Below, one piece after another: positions 17,856 through 27,020 of a DNA stretch of 64,000 nt. The DNA is from Paenibacillus sp. LHD-38 (GTDB taxonomy: Bacteria; Bacillota; Bacilli; Paenibacillales; Paenibacillaceae), in assembly GCF_031157315.1 (NCBI RefSeq), contig NZ_JAVIFU010000030.1, positions 21,617 to 85,616 of the forward strand, written 5' to 3'. Each line of letters opens with the position of its first letter. Position 1 is the first letter of the stretch. The notes beneath the pieces were generated by a model. That model was not told the DNA's origin. It saw only the letters and a program-made list of their open reading frames with translations, and searched no databases. A program made the position numbers and the translations under genes.

Positions 17856-18917
17856 TTAACGAGCAGCATCGATCGCATCCAGAATTGTTTTATATTGCTC
17901 ACGATTAGCGTCAATGATTGGTTTAACAGCTTCCTGCCATGGTGTCACATCTGTAACTTCAGTAATGGTTGCACCTGCTGCACGTACTTGCTCTTCGGAT
18001 ACTTTCTCATACTTGGCCCATTCTTCGCGTTGGAAAGTTATGGATTCAAGAGCAGCTTCTTTGATAATAGCTTGATCTTCTGGAGACAATTTGTCCCAAG
18101 CTGTTTTGGACATCATGAGAACTTCAGGTACACGTTGATGACCATCAAGAATATAATTCTTTGCAACTTCGTAGTGTTTGCTGGAGAAGTAACTAGGGTA
18201 GTTATTTTCAGCACCATCGATAACGCCTGTTTGCAGTGCACTGTATACCTCGCCATAAGGCATTGGAGTTGCACTCGCTCCAAGTGCATCAATCATCGCG
18301 ATGTTCAGTTGATTTTCTTGGACACGGATTTTCAAACCTTTCAGATCCTCCAATGTTTTAAGTGGCTTTTCAGAATAAAAGCTCCGAGCGCCTGAGGTAT
18401 AGTAACCCAACCCTTTCAACCTTGAGGATTCCAAGCTGTCTAACAATTTCATTCCCGCATCACCAAGCAGGAACTTCCAAACATGCTCATCATTATCAAA
18501 AATATACGGTAAGCTGAATACTCCAAATTCTTTATTGAATTCTCCCAATGGTGAACTGCTGACTCGAGTAAACTCGATTGCTCCGAGCTGTACTTGCTCT
18601 ATAGCTGATTTCTCCTCACCTAGCTGTGCTGATGGGAATACATCGATGGTTATACGTCCATCAGACTTTTCCTTAACGAGCTCAGCGAATTTCATATCTC
18701 CTTTGGTTGTTGGGTAATCAGCCGGATGCGTCTCAGCAAGTCGGAAGTTGTATTTTGGACCTTCCGTAGCAGCAGGAGCAGGTGTGCCCTCAGCAGTACC
18801 GGTATCATTCTTGTTTCCCTCGTTGTTAGCGGCATTATTTCCGCCTCCACATGCAGTTAAAACCAATGCGATAATCATGAAGCAAAATAAACCAACTAGC
18901 TTTTTGTTCCTCAACAT
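17856..18917 (-). CDS. dctP: TRAP transporter substrate-binding lipoprotein DctP
   Basis: 353 residues. The lipoprotein signal ends in LVLTACGGG (Cys about 23), with a Thr/Pro/Ala-rich linker to about residue 50. The DctP fold follows: YNFRLAETHPADYPTTKGDMKFAELVKEKSDGRITIDVFPSAQLGEEKS in pieces, then LKGLKIRVQENQLNIAMIDALGASATPMPYGEVYSALQTGVIDGAENN, which bears the conserved Arg that holds a substrate carboxylate in family members. The usual ligands are organic or sugar acids; given the neighbours, a uronate or aldonate is plausible but unproven. It lies 118 bp downstream of dctM with a cre-like site in the gap. Confidence 0.93.
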   Translation of the reverse strand: MLRNKKLVGLFCFMIIALVLTACGGGNNAANNEGNKNDTGTAEGTPAPAATEGPKYNFRLAETHPADYPTTKGDMKFAELVKEKSDGRITIDVFPSAQLGEEKSAIEQVQLGAIEFTRVSSSPLGEFNKEFGVFSLPYIFDNDEHVWKFLLGDAGMKLLDSLESSRLKGLGYYTSGARSFYSEKPLKTLEDLKGLKIRVQENQLNIAMIDALGASATPMPYGEVYSALQTGVIDGAENNYPSYFSSKHYEVAKNYILDGHQRVPEVLMMSKTAWDKLSPEDQAIIKEAALESITFQREEWAKYEKVSEEQVRAAGATITEVTDVTPWQEAVKPIIDANREQYKTILDAIDAAR

Positions 18918-18972
18918 CTTTGTTTGCCTCCCTTTTTATATTGCTTTTTATTGTTTTGCATTTTCAGTATAA

Positions 18973-18986
18973 TGAAAGCGCGTTCA
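18973..18986. promoter_or_regulatory. cre-like site upstream of dctP
   Basis: TGAAAGCGCGTTCA matches 13 of 14 positions of the CcpA consensus. It lies 55 bp before the dctP start in the dctM-dctP gap, suggesting a CcpA-responsive internal promoter for the binding protein. Confidence 0.5.
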
Positions 18987-19035
18987 GAGTGGTATGGGAT
19001 AATCTTAGCGTAGATTTGTATTATTTTGTTCTTCG

Positions 19036-20331
19036 TCATCCATTAACTAAATTCGGAAGCCACATTGTAATAGCCGGAACATACGTAAGTAATAACAATA
19101 CCGCAACCATAACTAAGAAGAACGGAATGAGCGCCTTTGAGGCTTGCCCGATTGATACCTTCCCGATTGCACAACCGACAAACAGCACCGTACCGACAGG
19201 CGGTGTGATTAACCCGATGCCCAAGTTAAGGATGAGTATAATACCGAAATGCACAGGATCCACACCTAGTGCTGTCACAACTGGATAAAGAATGGGCGTC
19301 ATGATCAGAATCAGTGGGGCCATATCAAGCGGTGCACCCAGTATAAGCAGAAGAACATTAATAATTAAGAGAATCACGATAGCATTATCAGAGAAACCCA
19401 GGAGCGCTTCTGTTATAAGTGTAGGAATCTTCAAATAGGTCAAAACCCAAGCAAAGGCATTCGAAGTTGCGATCAGGAATAGAACCATTGCTACCGTCCG
19501 AAAAGTCTTCAGAAAAATAGTCTTTATATGCGATAAAGGTATATCTCGGTAAACAAAGAAAGTTAGGATAAAGGCATAAACACAGGCTAACGCTCCTGAC
19601 TCCGTCGCTGTAAACCATCCGGAGAATATGCCGCCCAGAATAATAACTGCTGTCATCATCGAAAGAAATCCGTCCTTTATGATACGAGGGACTTCTTTTA
19701 GCGCGACAGGTTCTCCCTTCGGGTACTTTCGCTTCCTTGCTATAACATAGGACGTAATCATTAATCCGGTTAGCAATACAAGACCAGGAACAATACCAGC
19801 AAGAAACAGGCTTGAGATAGACACGCCACCTGCAGCTAGTGCATATAGGATCAAATTGTGGCTTGGCGGCACGACTACACCTTGAATAGCTGCAGATGTT
19901 GTAACTGCGACCGTAAAATCAGCGTCATAGCCCTTCTTCTTCATCTGAGGTATCATGACTGATCCAACAGAAGAAACATCGGCAGCGGCTGATCCGCTAA
20001 TATTACCGAATAACATACATGCCACACAATTAACCATCGCCAAACCACCACGAATAGCACCAACGGTCAACTGTGCCAGATTTATTAATCGCAGCGCCAT
20101 TCCACCTTCACTCATGATCTGTCCCGCTAAAATAAAGAACGGAATAGCCAACAATGAAAACGAATTCATACCCTGCACCATTCGCTGGCCAATGACAGCA
20201 AGAGGTATGTCCAAATAAATAGCAGTAAACAACGAAGATAAGATGAGTACCATTGAAATAGGAAAACGGAGCAAGATCAACCCGACAAAACTGGCGGCCA
20301 GGATAATGATGGCTATCGTTGTTGCTGTCAT
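19036..20331 (-). CDS. dctM: TRAP transporter large permease DctM
   Basis: 431 residues with about twelve hydrophobic segments, the ion-coupled transport subunit of a tripartite ATP-independent periplasmic-type transporter. Family motifs include FPISMVLILSSL, LAIPFFILAGQIMSEGGMALRLINLA, the glycine-rich ANVFGNISGSAAADVSSVGSVMIPQM-like stretch (here LFGNISGSAAADVSS) and PLDMAPLILIMTPILYPV with LGIGLITPPVGTVLF. The start overlaps the dctQ stop by 4 bp (ATGA), so translation is probably coupled. Confidence 0.95.
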   Translation of the reverse strand: MTATTIAIIILAASFVGLILLRFPISMVLILSSLFTAIYLDIPLAVIGQRMVQGMNSFSLLAIPFFILAGQIMSEGGMALRLINLAQLTVGAIRGGLAMVNCVACMLFGNISGSAAADVSSVGSVMIPQMKKKGYDADFTVAVTTSAAIQGVVVPPSHNLILYALAAGGVSISSLFLAGIVPGLVLLTGLMITSYVIARKRKYPKGEPVALKEVPRIIKDGFLSMMTAVIILGGIFSGWFTATESGALACVYAFILTFFVYRDIPLSHIKTIFLKTFRTVAMVLFLIATSNAFAWVLTYLKIPTLITEALLGFSDNAIVILLIINVLLLILGAPLDMAPLILIMTPILYPVVTALGVDPVHFGIILILNLGIGLITPPVGTVLFVGCAIGKVSIGQASKALIPFFLVMVAVLLLLTYVPAITMWLPNLVNG

Positions 20332-20843
20332 TCGCCCCCAGCCTCCCCAAGATCTTTATGACGAACTGTGTTCACACCGATTAGATCCAGGAACGAGTAG
20401 AAACAAATCATTATACCTGTGATCGGCATAACGACATACATCACACTTACTGGCCATTTTGTCGCCGCAAATGTATTGGCATGCATCATAACAGTGAAAT
20501 CCCAGCCATAAATGATCAGGTACACCCCGAACAAAAATGTACAGGTTCCAATGATCTTGTCGAGTACCTTATTCCATAATGCTGGGAATAGATTGGTGAA
20601 TGAGTCCATCGCCAAATGAAGCTTTTCACGAAAACCAATCGCAATCCCCAAAATAGAAAACCAAATAAGAAGCAATAGGGTTACCTCCTCCGACCAGAAG
20701 AAAACGAAATTAAACACTTTCCGTGTAAGCACCTGCATCGTAACGATTAATGTCATCGCAGCTAATGCGCTTAATGCAAATGTCTCTACGATTCGGTCAA
20801 TCATTAAAGCTCCGGCTCTTATCCCTTTCCAAATGCGAATCAT
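20328..20843 (-). CDS. dctQ: TRAP transporter small permease DctQ
   Basis: 171 residues with four membrane helices (about 22-42, 55-75, 92-115 and 133-155), normal for DctQ. The motif FFWSEEVTLLLLIWFSILGIAIGFREKLHLAMD is the family signature; its parts FWSEE and REKLH are visible near residues 54 and 76. It forms the membrane complex with DctM. It is the first gene of the transporter cluster (Q-M-P order on the minus strand), whereas dctP is often first in other bacteria. Confidence 0.92.
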   Translation of the reverse strand: MIRIWKGIRAGALMIDRIVETFALSALAAMTLIVTMQVLTRKVFNFVFFWSEEVTLLLLIWFSILGIAIGFREKLHLAMDSFTNLFPALWNKVLDKIIGTCTFLFGVYLIIYGWDFTVMMHANTFAATKWPVSVMYVVMPITGIMICFYSFLDLIGVNTVRHKDLGEAGGE

Positions 20844-21101
20844 GTATTCTTTCCCCCTTTTAAGTAAGCCGCATCCTAATTGTAAGGGCTTTCTCCGAAG
20901 GAAAACATGGATCTAAATTGAGATAAATTTGTAATTTTTTGTGGTTAGTAATAGTAGAACAAAAAAGGGTTCCTAAAGCATCCAACAAATTTTTCGAATT
21001 TGAAAATATTTTTTCTATACCTTGATGAAGTCAAAAAAAAGCAAGACCCTAGGTAAACAATCCTAGGGTCTTATAGGTTATATGGGAGATCGCACCGATT
21101 T
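20844..21101. other. Intergenic region upstream of dctQ with a terminator
   Basis: No gene seen. The half next to dctQ should hold its promoter, which I could not place with confidence. The half next to the isomerase gene carries a clear terminator (separate entry). Confidence 0.5.
21032..21072 (-). terminator. Terminator of the isomerase/dehydrogenase operon
   Basis: AAGACCCTAGG (21043-21053) pairs perfectly with CCTAGGGTCTT (21062-21072). On the minus strand an eight-T run follows at 21034-21041. Confidence 0.88.
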
Positions 21102-21962
21102 TTAAAACCAATCGGAATAGCCCATAGCTCTTAAATTGTCGCCCGAAATTTTCAAGCAATCAAAGGGATCGCGCCCGTAAAGCTCATCCTGCTCCACTAA
21201 AAAATACTTTGCGCCGCTCGCAAGGCCCGCTTCAATAATTCCTTTCATATCCAGGTTTCCTTCGCCGACTTCCGCAAATTCAATCACATTAATGAACCGT
21301 TGGAAAAACTTTGGCATATCCTTGAAGTCTGCTTCATCCACATTCATCTGCCCTACCAGATAATCTTTTAAATGCAGCAAAGAGATACGGCCCGCGTATT
21401 CTTTGATCAATGTGATCGGGTCTAAGCCCGCTCTTTGAATCCAATGGACATCTAACTCAAAACCAAGTTTAGAGGTGTTGTTCTTCATCAGATCCAATAA
21501 ATATTCGCCATCATATTTCGCAAATTCAATATGGTGATTATGATAATATAATTCGATGCCATGCTTGGCTAATCTCTCCGCCATCATTTCAGCTTTCCCT
21601 ATAAACGCCATTATTTTTTCTTTATCGCCCATGATATGGAACGGCAGCATACCGATGCGTAAGAAGCTGCAATTCAAGATTTTGCAATCATTCACCATTT
21701 TCTCAAAATCATTGGTTAATGTTTCGCCAGGCATGCCCGGCAGCATCGGCTCAAGGGCGGCCGACAGTGAGGCAATTTTGATATTGAAATCTTCAGATGC
21801 CCGTTTAAACGCAGCTACGTTATCTTCCGTCATCGGAATTTGAGATACTTCAACACTCCGGTACCCCAGTTCATTTAACTTTCTCATTGTCTCATAAACG
21901 CCTAGCTCTTCAATTTTTCCTTTAAGCATCATCATTTGAACGCCAATCTTACCTTTTCCCAT
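21102..21962 (-). CDS. Sugar phosphate isomerase/epimerase-like TIM-barrel protein
   Basis: 286 residues forming an AP-endonuclease-2/xylose-isomerase-like TIM barrel. Likely metal ligands lie in IELYYHNHHIEF, LGFELDVHWIQRAG, RISLLHLKDY and EVGEGNLDMKGII / YFLVEQDELYGRDP, the normal spacing for this superfamily. Members interconvert sugars or keto-inositols; the exact substrate cannot be read from sequence. It follows the Gfo/Idh/MocA dehydrogenase by 27 bp, a common pairing for oxidation-isomerisation of sugars or inositols. AAAGGAGGTC precedes the ATG. Confidence 0.87.
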   Translation of the reverse strand: MGKGKIGVQMMMLKGKIEELGVYETMRKLNELGYRSVEVSQIPMTEDNVAAFKRASEDFNIKIASLSAALEPMLPGMPGETLTNDFEKMVNDCKILNCSFLRIGMLPFHIMGDKEKIMAFIGKAEMMAERLAKHGIELYYHNHHIEFAKYDGEYLLDLMKNNTSKLGFELDVHWIQRAGLDPITLIKEYAGRISLLHLKDYLVGQMNVDEADFKDMPKFFQRFINVIEFAEVGEGNLDMKGIIEAGLASGAKYFLVEQDELYGRDPFDCLKISGDNLRAMGYSDWF

Positions 21963-21989
21963 GTGGTTACGACCTCCTTTTATGCTGCA

Positions 21990-23150
21990 TTATTTATGAA
22001 TCGGTGTTTTTCTTTCTTCTTCCACCTTCTTGCTTAATTCAGCTGCGTATAGCTCTTCATCAAATGGAATAGCTACTTCTTTGCCTAACCAGCTTGACAG
22101 ATGGATCGCGTTCGCCAGCCTCACACCATGGATTCCATCGGATCCAGGCGCAAGCAAAGGTGTGCCGTCTATGATATTGGCGGCGAAATTGTCCAGGACA
22201 GCAATATGCTGGGCTCCCCAAACACTATCGAATTCCAGCACTTCTTCCTCATATATTTCGGAGAGGCCTTCTCCCATAAATATTTTCACGACATCTTCCC
22301 ATTTCATGGTGGAACTCATTTCAGACTCTGATTTAATCAGTCGTTTGATCGTAATTTTTTTGCTGTCATCAACGACAATTTTCCCTTTATCCCCCAATAT
22401 TTCAAAGCGGTCAGTGCCAATAACGTCATGTGTGCAGGTAATAAATACACCCGTAGCGCCATTCCCGTAGTCGAGCATTGCGGTTACTTCATCTTCGACA
22501 GCGATATTTCTTTGGTATCCGTACTTAACATTGGAATAAACCTTTTTTGGCATACCGCAAATCCATTGGAGCAAATCTAATTGATGCGGTGCTTGATTTA
22601 CGAGTACACCACCGCCCTCACCGCCCCACGTTGCTCTCCACGCGCTTTGCTCGTAGTAACCCTGAGGTCTCCACCAGGTTGTAATCATCCAGTTTGTGCG
22701 GCGTATCTCACCGATTTCACCCTGATCAATCATCTCTTTGACTTTTTGATAAAGCGGATTGCTCCTCTGGTTGAACACAATGCCAAAGGTTAATGCAGGT
22801 TTGGATGCTGCAAAATCGTTCAATTCTTGTACCTGTTTAGTATAGACACCAGCCGGTTTTTCCACCAACGGGTGGATGTCTCTCTTTAACGCCTCGATGC
22901 CCATTTCGGGGTGAAGATAATGCGGAACACAGGTAACAATGGCATCGACATTGCCGCTGTTAAGCATGTCCACGTAATTATCATAAAAAGGAATGCCCGG
23001 ATACTTATTCACGCACATTGCCTTTTTTTCTGGATCAATGTCACATATCGCCCCGATAACCATGTTATTGACTTTTCCATCTGCTATAAATCCGGCGTAA
23101 AGCCCGCCTTGCGCACCTATGCCGATAATTCCCATTCTTACTTTTTTCAT
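21990..23150 (-). CDS. Gfo/Idh/MocA-family NAD(P)-dependent dehydrogenase
   Basis: 386 residues. The N-terminal Rossmann domain has GIIGIGAQGGLYAGFIADG near the start, then IVTCVPHYLHPEMGIEALKRDIHPLVEKPAGVYT, where EKP carries the conserved catalytic-site lysine. The C-terminal alpha/beta domain includes WGGEGGGVLVNQAPHQLDLLQWICGMP with the usual conserved His. It oxidises a sugar or cyclitol. It is the upstream member of a two-gene unit with the isomerase; an AraC regulator precedes it by 113 bp on the same strand and may control both. Confidence 0.9.
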   Translation of the reverse strand: MKKVRMGIIGIGAQGGLYAGFIADGKVNNMVIGAICDIDPEKKAMCVNKYPGIPFYDNYVDMLNSGNVDAIVTCVPHYLHPEMGIEALKRDIHPLVEKPAGVYTKQVQELNDFAASKPALTFGIVFNQRSNPLYQKVKEMIDQGEIGEIRRTNWMITTWWRPQGYYEQSAWRATWGGEGGGVLVNQAPHQLDLLQWICGMPKKVYSNVKYGYQRNIAVEDEVTAMLDYGNGATGVFITCTHDVIGTDRFEILGDKGKIVVDDSKKITIKRLIKSESEMSSTMKWEDVVKIFMGEGLSEIYEEEVLEFDSVWGAQHIAVLDNFAANIIDGTPLLAPGSDGIHGVRLANAIHLSSWLGKEVAIPFDEELYAAELSKKVEEERKTPIHK

Positions 23151-23263
23151 TATGAATTCTCCTCACGTAGATTAATAATAAAAGTCGGTTTGTTGCTTAG
23201 ACCGTTTTGTATCCGCTTTCAATTAACCGTGCTTAATTTAGAGACTTAACCCCTGATGGTTAT

Positions 23264-24187
23264 TCAAGGCTCGCCGTCCCTCATTCGCACGCGTTTTTTT
23301 TCACGGTAAGCGGATGGCGTGATACCCATCTTTTCTTTAAAATACCGGCTAAAATGCGACACGCTCTCAAAACCCGCTGCACGGGACACCTCTGTCAGAG
23401 AACGGTCAGGCTCTATTTCCAACAAATATTTAACCTGATTCAGCCGGCAGCCCATTACGTATTCCATCACCGTAAAACCGGTCGTTTCTTTGAAAATATG
23501 CGATGCATAATACTTACTCAGATTTAACTCCGCAGCCAATTGATCCAAACTTATTTTTTCGGTGTAGTGCGCCTTAAGCCAAGCCGAAATCGCTTCGGCA
23601 TGCTGTTCCTTTCCCGTCATTTTTTTCCGCACATGGGTGAATTTTTTTTGTGCCATTTTGTAAATGCCCAGCAGCAATTGTACGACTTCCATTTTCAATT
23701 CCGCTTCAAGCAGCTCATTTTTTTGACCTGTTCGCTTCATCTCTTCGTCTATCTGGACTAAGAAACCAGCGATCCGCTTGATGCTTCCCTCGACAAACTG
23801 CCCCGATTCATCATTCCCCGTTCGAAGCAAACAATTGTTAAGGTTATGAAAGGGGTCCAACAACTTCAAAGCTCCAAGCACAGTCAACAACTCATGCAAC
23901 CAAGCGGGCGAAAAATGAAGCATACTCCTCGTATACGTAGGAATGGAACGCGGATTAGGCTTATGCAACGTCAAGCCGTCCAATAAGATGATATCGCCGG
24001 GCTGCAAATCATAAATCTGATTATTAATTAAATACCTGCACTCCCCTCCAGAAAAATAATAAATCTCATATTCGTGATGGGAGTGAAAACCAACGATAGG
24101 CATCTCCATTCCTTGCACGCGGTAAAAGGCTGTTATCCACTCATCCAGTACTTTCGCTTGGTATAATGGAATTTTCCATACATCCAT
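23264..24187 (-). CDS. AraC-family regulator with N-terminal cupin domain
   Basis: About 307 residues. The cupin-type sensor (about 30-110: GFHSHHEYEIYYFSGGECRYLI, LQPGDIILLDGLTLH) is followed by the AraC domain (about 205-300: ISLDQLAAELNLSKYYASHIFKETTG and RSLTEVSRAAGFESVSHFSRYFKEK, then ITPSAYREKK). ATG 24187 is chosen because AAAGGTG lies about 8 nt before it; an in-frame TTG at 24214 lacks a site. Its position upstream of the dehydrogenase/isomerase pair, same strand, suggests it regulates them. Confidence 0.9.
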   Translation of the reverse strand: MDVWKIPLYQAKVLDEWITAFYRVQGMEMPIVGFHSHHEYEIYYFSGGECRYLINNQIYDLQPGDIILLDGLTLHKPNPRSIPTYTRSMLHFSPAWLHELLTVLGALKLLDPFHNLNNCLLRTGNDESGQFVEGSIKRIAGFLVQIDEEMKRTGQKNELLEAELKMEVVQLLLGIYKMAQKKFTHVRKKMTGKEQHAEAISAWLKAHYTEKISLDQLAAELNLSKYYASHIFKETTGFTVMEYVMGCRLNQVKYLLEIEPDRSLTEVSRAAGFESVSHFSRYFKEKMGITPSAYREKKRVRMRDGEP

Positions 24188-24361
24188 TACTCTCACACCT
24201 TTACAAATAGACAACGTCGATTGCCTATGCCATTTGAAACTGCTTTTATAATATTATATTTGGTGACAAATAGCTTTCGACAGAGTTGCTCAAAATGCCC
24301 CGAGATTTGACTGAGATTGCTTTTTAAGTTCTTTAGCTGTTTTTTTGACTTCAAACTGCAA

Positions 24362-24463
24362 GCAAGCGTAAACCGCTGTCGCCGTCCTTTGGCGGCAACA
24401 GTTCGTTTCGCGGTGAAATATAAGCTTATTTATAAATGTGAAACTTATAAATTCTTATATTTC
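24362..24463 (+). repeat. Structured intergenic repeat, copy 1
   Basis: About 100 bp, alike to 28026-28128 and more distantly to 58330-58407. It begins AAGCGTAAACC-GCTGTCGCCGTCC and has two nested stems: GAAATATAAG (24415-24424) with CTTATATTTC (24454-24463), and ATTTATAA (24428-24435) with TTATAAAT (24445-24452). It lies directly behind the terminator of the MATE-like gene. No coding potential is seen. Confidence 0.75.
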
Positions 24464-24510
24464 AAAAAAAGTCATCGCTGCCGGTGTCCCGGTAACGATG
24501 ACTTTTTTCA
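24464..24510 (-). terminator. Terminator of the MATE-like gene
   Basis: GTCATCGCTGCCGG pairs with CCGGTAACGATGAC over 14 bp with two wobble pairs around a short loop. Runs of A and T flank it on both sides; a seven-T run lies on the minus strand, 40 bp after the MATE stop. Confidence 0.85.
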
Positions 24511-24546
24511 CGAAAAGAAAAGCGATGCTGCCGCCCGAAACAACCG

Positions 24547-25863
24547 CTAAGCGGGAGCCAATGGTTTAATAAATCGCAGCGCCAGCGCAACAAATATAAG
24601 CTCCGCTGCCATACCGATCGATTGGGCCAAAGCCCCTATCGTTCCGTTCCATTCAGGCGATAATGCAATACACACGAGCAGCGTAGTAAAGGTAAAGCTC
24701 AAATTGGCAATTTGGGAGCCGATAATGAGCTTCGTTTGCCCGCGCACGAGCACCAGTCCGTTCAAGACATCAAGCCAAGGCATAACGAGAGCAAACAGCA
24801 CAAAGCCCTGCAGCACCCGGATGCTCTCCGCTTGCAGCCGTCCATGCACGCCAATGACATGCTCCAGCAAAAAAACACCTACAGGCGTGTAAGCGATCAA
24901 CCCCATCAATAGAGCGGGCACGAAGCCAAGCATCAGAACGAATTTTCGGACTGCAACCGGGTCGATCCGGTAGAAATTAATGACAATCTGATGGAAATAA
25001 CTAAAAAAACTGCTAATCAGCATGACGAGACTAGCCGCGATAGCGAAAGAAGCGATGGCCAGCTGAGCATCCCAAGTCTTCCCTAGCATCGCATTAATCG
25101 CCGGTCCGATCCAGACAGAAATAAACGAAGAAAACAGCAATGGCTTGTAAAAAATAAAAACATGCCGTTTTTTTTCTATCATATGGTTCTCCAGCTTTTC
25201 CGGCATCTTTCGGACCAGTAAACGTCCCTCCAAAAAGCTGACAGCAGCTTCGATGATCATCCCGAATAGGAAAATAAACGCTCCTACGGCCCCGCTGGTA
25301 ACCCCTGTATGAATAAAATAGAGTGAGAGCGCATACATACCTGCCAGCCGAATCGCCATACCGATCGTTAACCATTTCGTCCGTAAATTATATATAATAA
25401 CGCCTTGGTAAAAGCAGCGAATACCGGAAAACAAGCTTACGAACATCAGTACCTTATACACATGAATAACATCCTGGACGTTGCCTTCACCGACTCCGAA
25501 CACGCCCCTAAAAATAAGAGTACCAAGCGGAGTATAGCTGATGATCATACCTAACACCATAATGCTGGCAAACACAAGCTGCGCAACCGTGAGCGTTGAA
25601 ATAAATGATCGTTTATCCCGGACAAGCGCGGAACTGGTTTGCCTCAGCAGCACGGCCGGCCGTTCAGTAATAGCAAGCAGACTCATCGCAACCGCATAGC
25701 TGGCTATAATGCGTTCAGGGTCAGCGGCCTTGCTTAATGTACTGTTAATGATAACATGTGAAATCGTGACTAAACTTGCCGAAATACCCAGCGGCAGAAA
25801 AAAAGACCATAATTTCTTCAAGCTTACGGTTTGTTGCTTTGATTGCGATAATGGCAGGTTCAT
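24547..25863 (-). CDS. MATE/MOP-superfamily membrane exporter
   Basis: 438 residues with about twelve hydrophobic segments and weak internal twofold symmetry, like MATE drug exporters and polysaccharide flippases. It begins LKKLWSFFLPLGISASLVTISHVIINSTLS, the usual first span with a small insertion loop. AAMSLLAITERPAVLLRQ replaces the more common MATE signature, so this is a divergent member; ANK-like pyrophosphate carriers are another branch of the superfamily. The cargo is unknown. It stands alone between terminators, so no operon partner gives a hint. Confidence 0.7.
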   Translation of the reverse strand: MNLPLSQSKQQTVSLKKLWSFFLPLGISASLVTISHVIINSTLSKAADPERIIASYAVAMSLLAITERPAVLLRQTSSALVRDKRSFISTLTVAQLVFASIMVLGMIISYTPLGTLIFRGVFGVGEGNVQDVIHVYKVLMFVSLFSGIRCFYQGVIIYNLRTKWLTIGMAIRLAGMYALSLYFIHTGVTSGAVGAFIFLFGMIIEAAVSFLEGRLLVRKMPEKLENHMIEKKRHVFIFYKPLLFSSFISVWIGPAINAMLGKTWDAQLAIASFAIAASLVMLISSFFSYFHQIVINFYRIDPVAVRKFVLMLGFVPALLMGLIAYTPVGVFLLEHVIGVHGRLQAESIRVLQGFVLFALVMPWLDVLNGLVLVRGQTKLIIGSQIANLSFTFTTLLVCIALSPEWNGTIGALAQSIGMAAELIFVALALRFIKPLAPA

Positions 25864-26019
25864 TGCTTAAGCTCCTTCAAGTCTGACGGTTGAATAATCA
25901 TCTGTGTTTGACTTCTAGTTCAATTATAGCTCTAGTTCGTCATTAATTCCTACACTTCTTTATCGATTCGTTTATTCATCCGTTCGACGGTACAGGAGCG
26001 ATAAGGTTCCAAAGACATA
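25864..26019. other. Intergenic region upstream of the MATE-like gene
   Basis: AT-rich, no gene. It should contain the MATE-gene promoter. I see no convincing operator. Confidence 0.4.
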
Positions 26020-26051
26020 AAAAGGGCTGCCGAAAAACTTCCGGCAGCCTC
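26020..26051 (-). terminator. Terminator of the PhyH gene
   Basis: GGGCTGCCG (26024-26032) pairs with CGGCAGCCT (26042-26050). On the minus strand the hairpin is followed by TTTTTAT, immediately after the PhyH stop codon. Confidence 0.85.
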
Positions 26052-26055
26052 GTTG

Positions 26056-26892
26056 CTATCTTTTGAATAAAATTGGAAAGTAGTCGTTCGCGAAAGCTTG
26101 GCCATGAATAGGACGCGGGCCCAGCAAACGGATGTTGTCATGTCGTTGTATCCCTGCACGATAGCTGGTGCCGCCTTTCATGACATGCGCTACGACGGAC
26201 AGCCTGGGATCATTCGTACGGTTTGGTCCCGAGCCATGGAAAGTAAGTCCGTGATGAAAGCTTGCTTGACCTGCCTTCAGGATACAAGGCTCTTCCACCC
26301 AATCACGGTCTCCCGAATGCTTCAGCTTCAGCTCCTCCAGGTTTTGATTGAAGAACGAGTCGCTGTCTGGAATCAGTCCCCACTTGTGGGATCCCAAGAT
26401 CGTCATCATACCGCCGTTCGACAAGTCCGTGTCCTGAAGAGCGATCCAGACCGTAATCATATCGTGCGTATCCGAGCACTGCCAATAGCCGTAGTCCTGA
26501 TGCCATCCCACATTGCCGTCACCGGAAATCTTATCTCCAATACCCGGTTTGAATATGATCTGGTCATGCCATAACCGGATTTCATTTGTCTCCAGCAAAT
26601 CTGCCGACAGTTCGCCGATCAACGGATCCGTTACGACTTTACGTATTTCATCATTGATCCACCAGCCATTGTCCAGCTTACGCAGCGCGTCCGGATTGTC
26701 ACTTAGCCGAAAATGGTTCATCGGCAGTCCGTCGCCGTCATATTCTCCTGACCAAATCCGATTATGCGCTTCGCGCAACCGCTCAATTTGCTCGTCGTCA
26801 ATTAGTTTTGGGCTAATCCAATACCCGTCCCTGTTAAATAATTCCTTATCCTTCTGCGTAATTTGGTAAGAACGTTCAGCTTGCAATGTCAT
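26056..26892 (-). CDS. Phytanoyl-CoA dioxygenase (PhyH)-family Fe(II)/2-oxoglutarate oxygenase
   Basis: About 278 residues. The jelly-roll core carries the iron triad: His and Asp in GWHQDYGYWQC (about residue 140) and the distal His in ASFHHGLTFHGSGPNRT (about 220). The 2-oxoglutarate-binding Arg is likely the one in GPNRTNDPRLSVVAH. ATG 26892 is preferred because AAGGAGG lies 8 nt before it; longer in-frame starts up to 26937 lack a site. Such proteins hydroxylate small molecules such as ectoine or plant and secondary metabolites; the substrate here is not predictable. It is divergent from an AraC regulator. Confidence 0.88.
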   Translation of the reverse strand: MTLQAERSYQITQKDKELFNRDGYWISPKLIDDEQIERLREAHNRIWSGEYDGDGLPMNHFRLSDNPDALRKLDNGWWINDEIRKVVTDPLIGELSADLLETNEIRLWHDQIIFKPGIGDKISGDGNVGWHQDYGYWQCSDTHDMITVWIALQDTDLSNGGMMTILGSHKWGLIPDSDSFFNQNLEELKLKHSGDRDWVEEPCILKAGQASFHHGLTFHGSGPNRTNDPRLSVVAHVMKGGTSYRAGIQRHDNIRLLGPRPIHGQAFANDYFPILFKR

Positions 26893-27020
26893 AGATAATG
26901 CCTCCTTATTCGTGGTTGACATCATCTTAACCTTCACAGGTACCCTTTGACGTTCTTGTTATTACGAAGTAGGATAAGAAACATAGAACGCATATAGAAA
27001 CATAAGGGAGATAACTCCTC

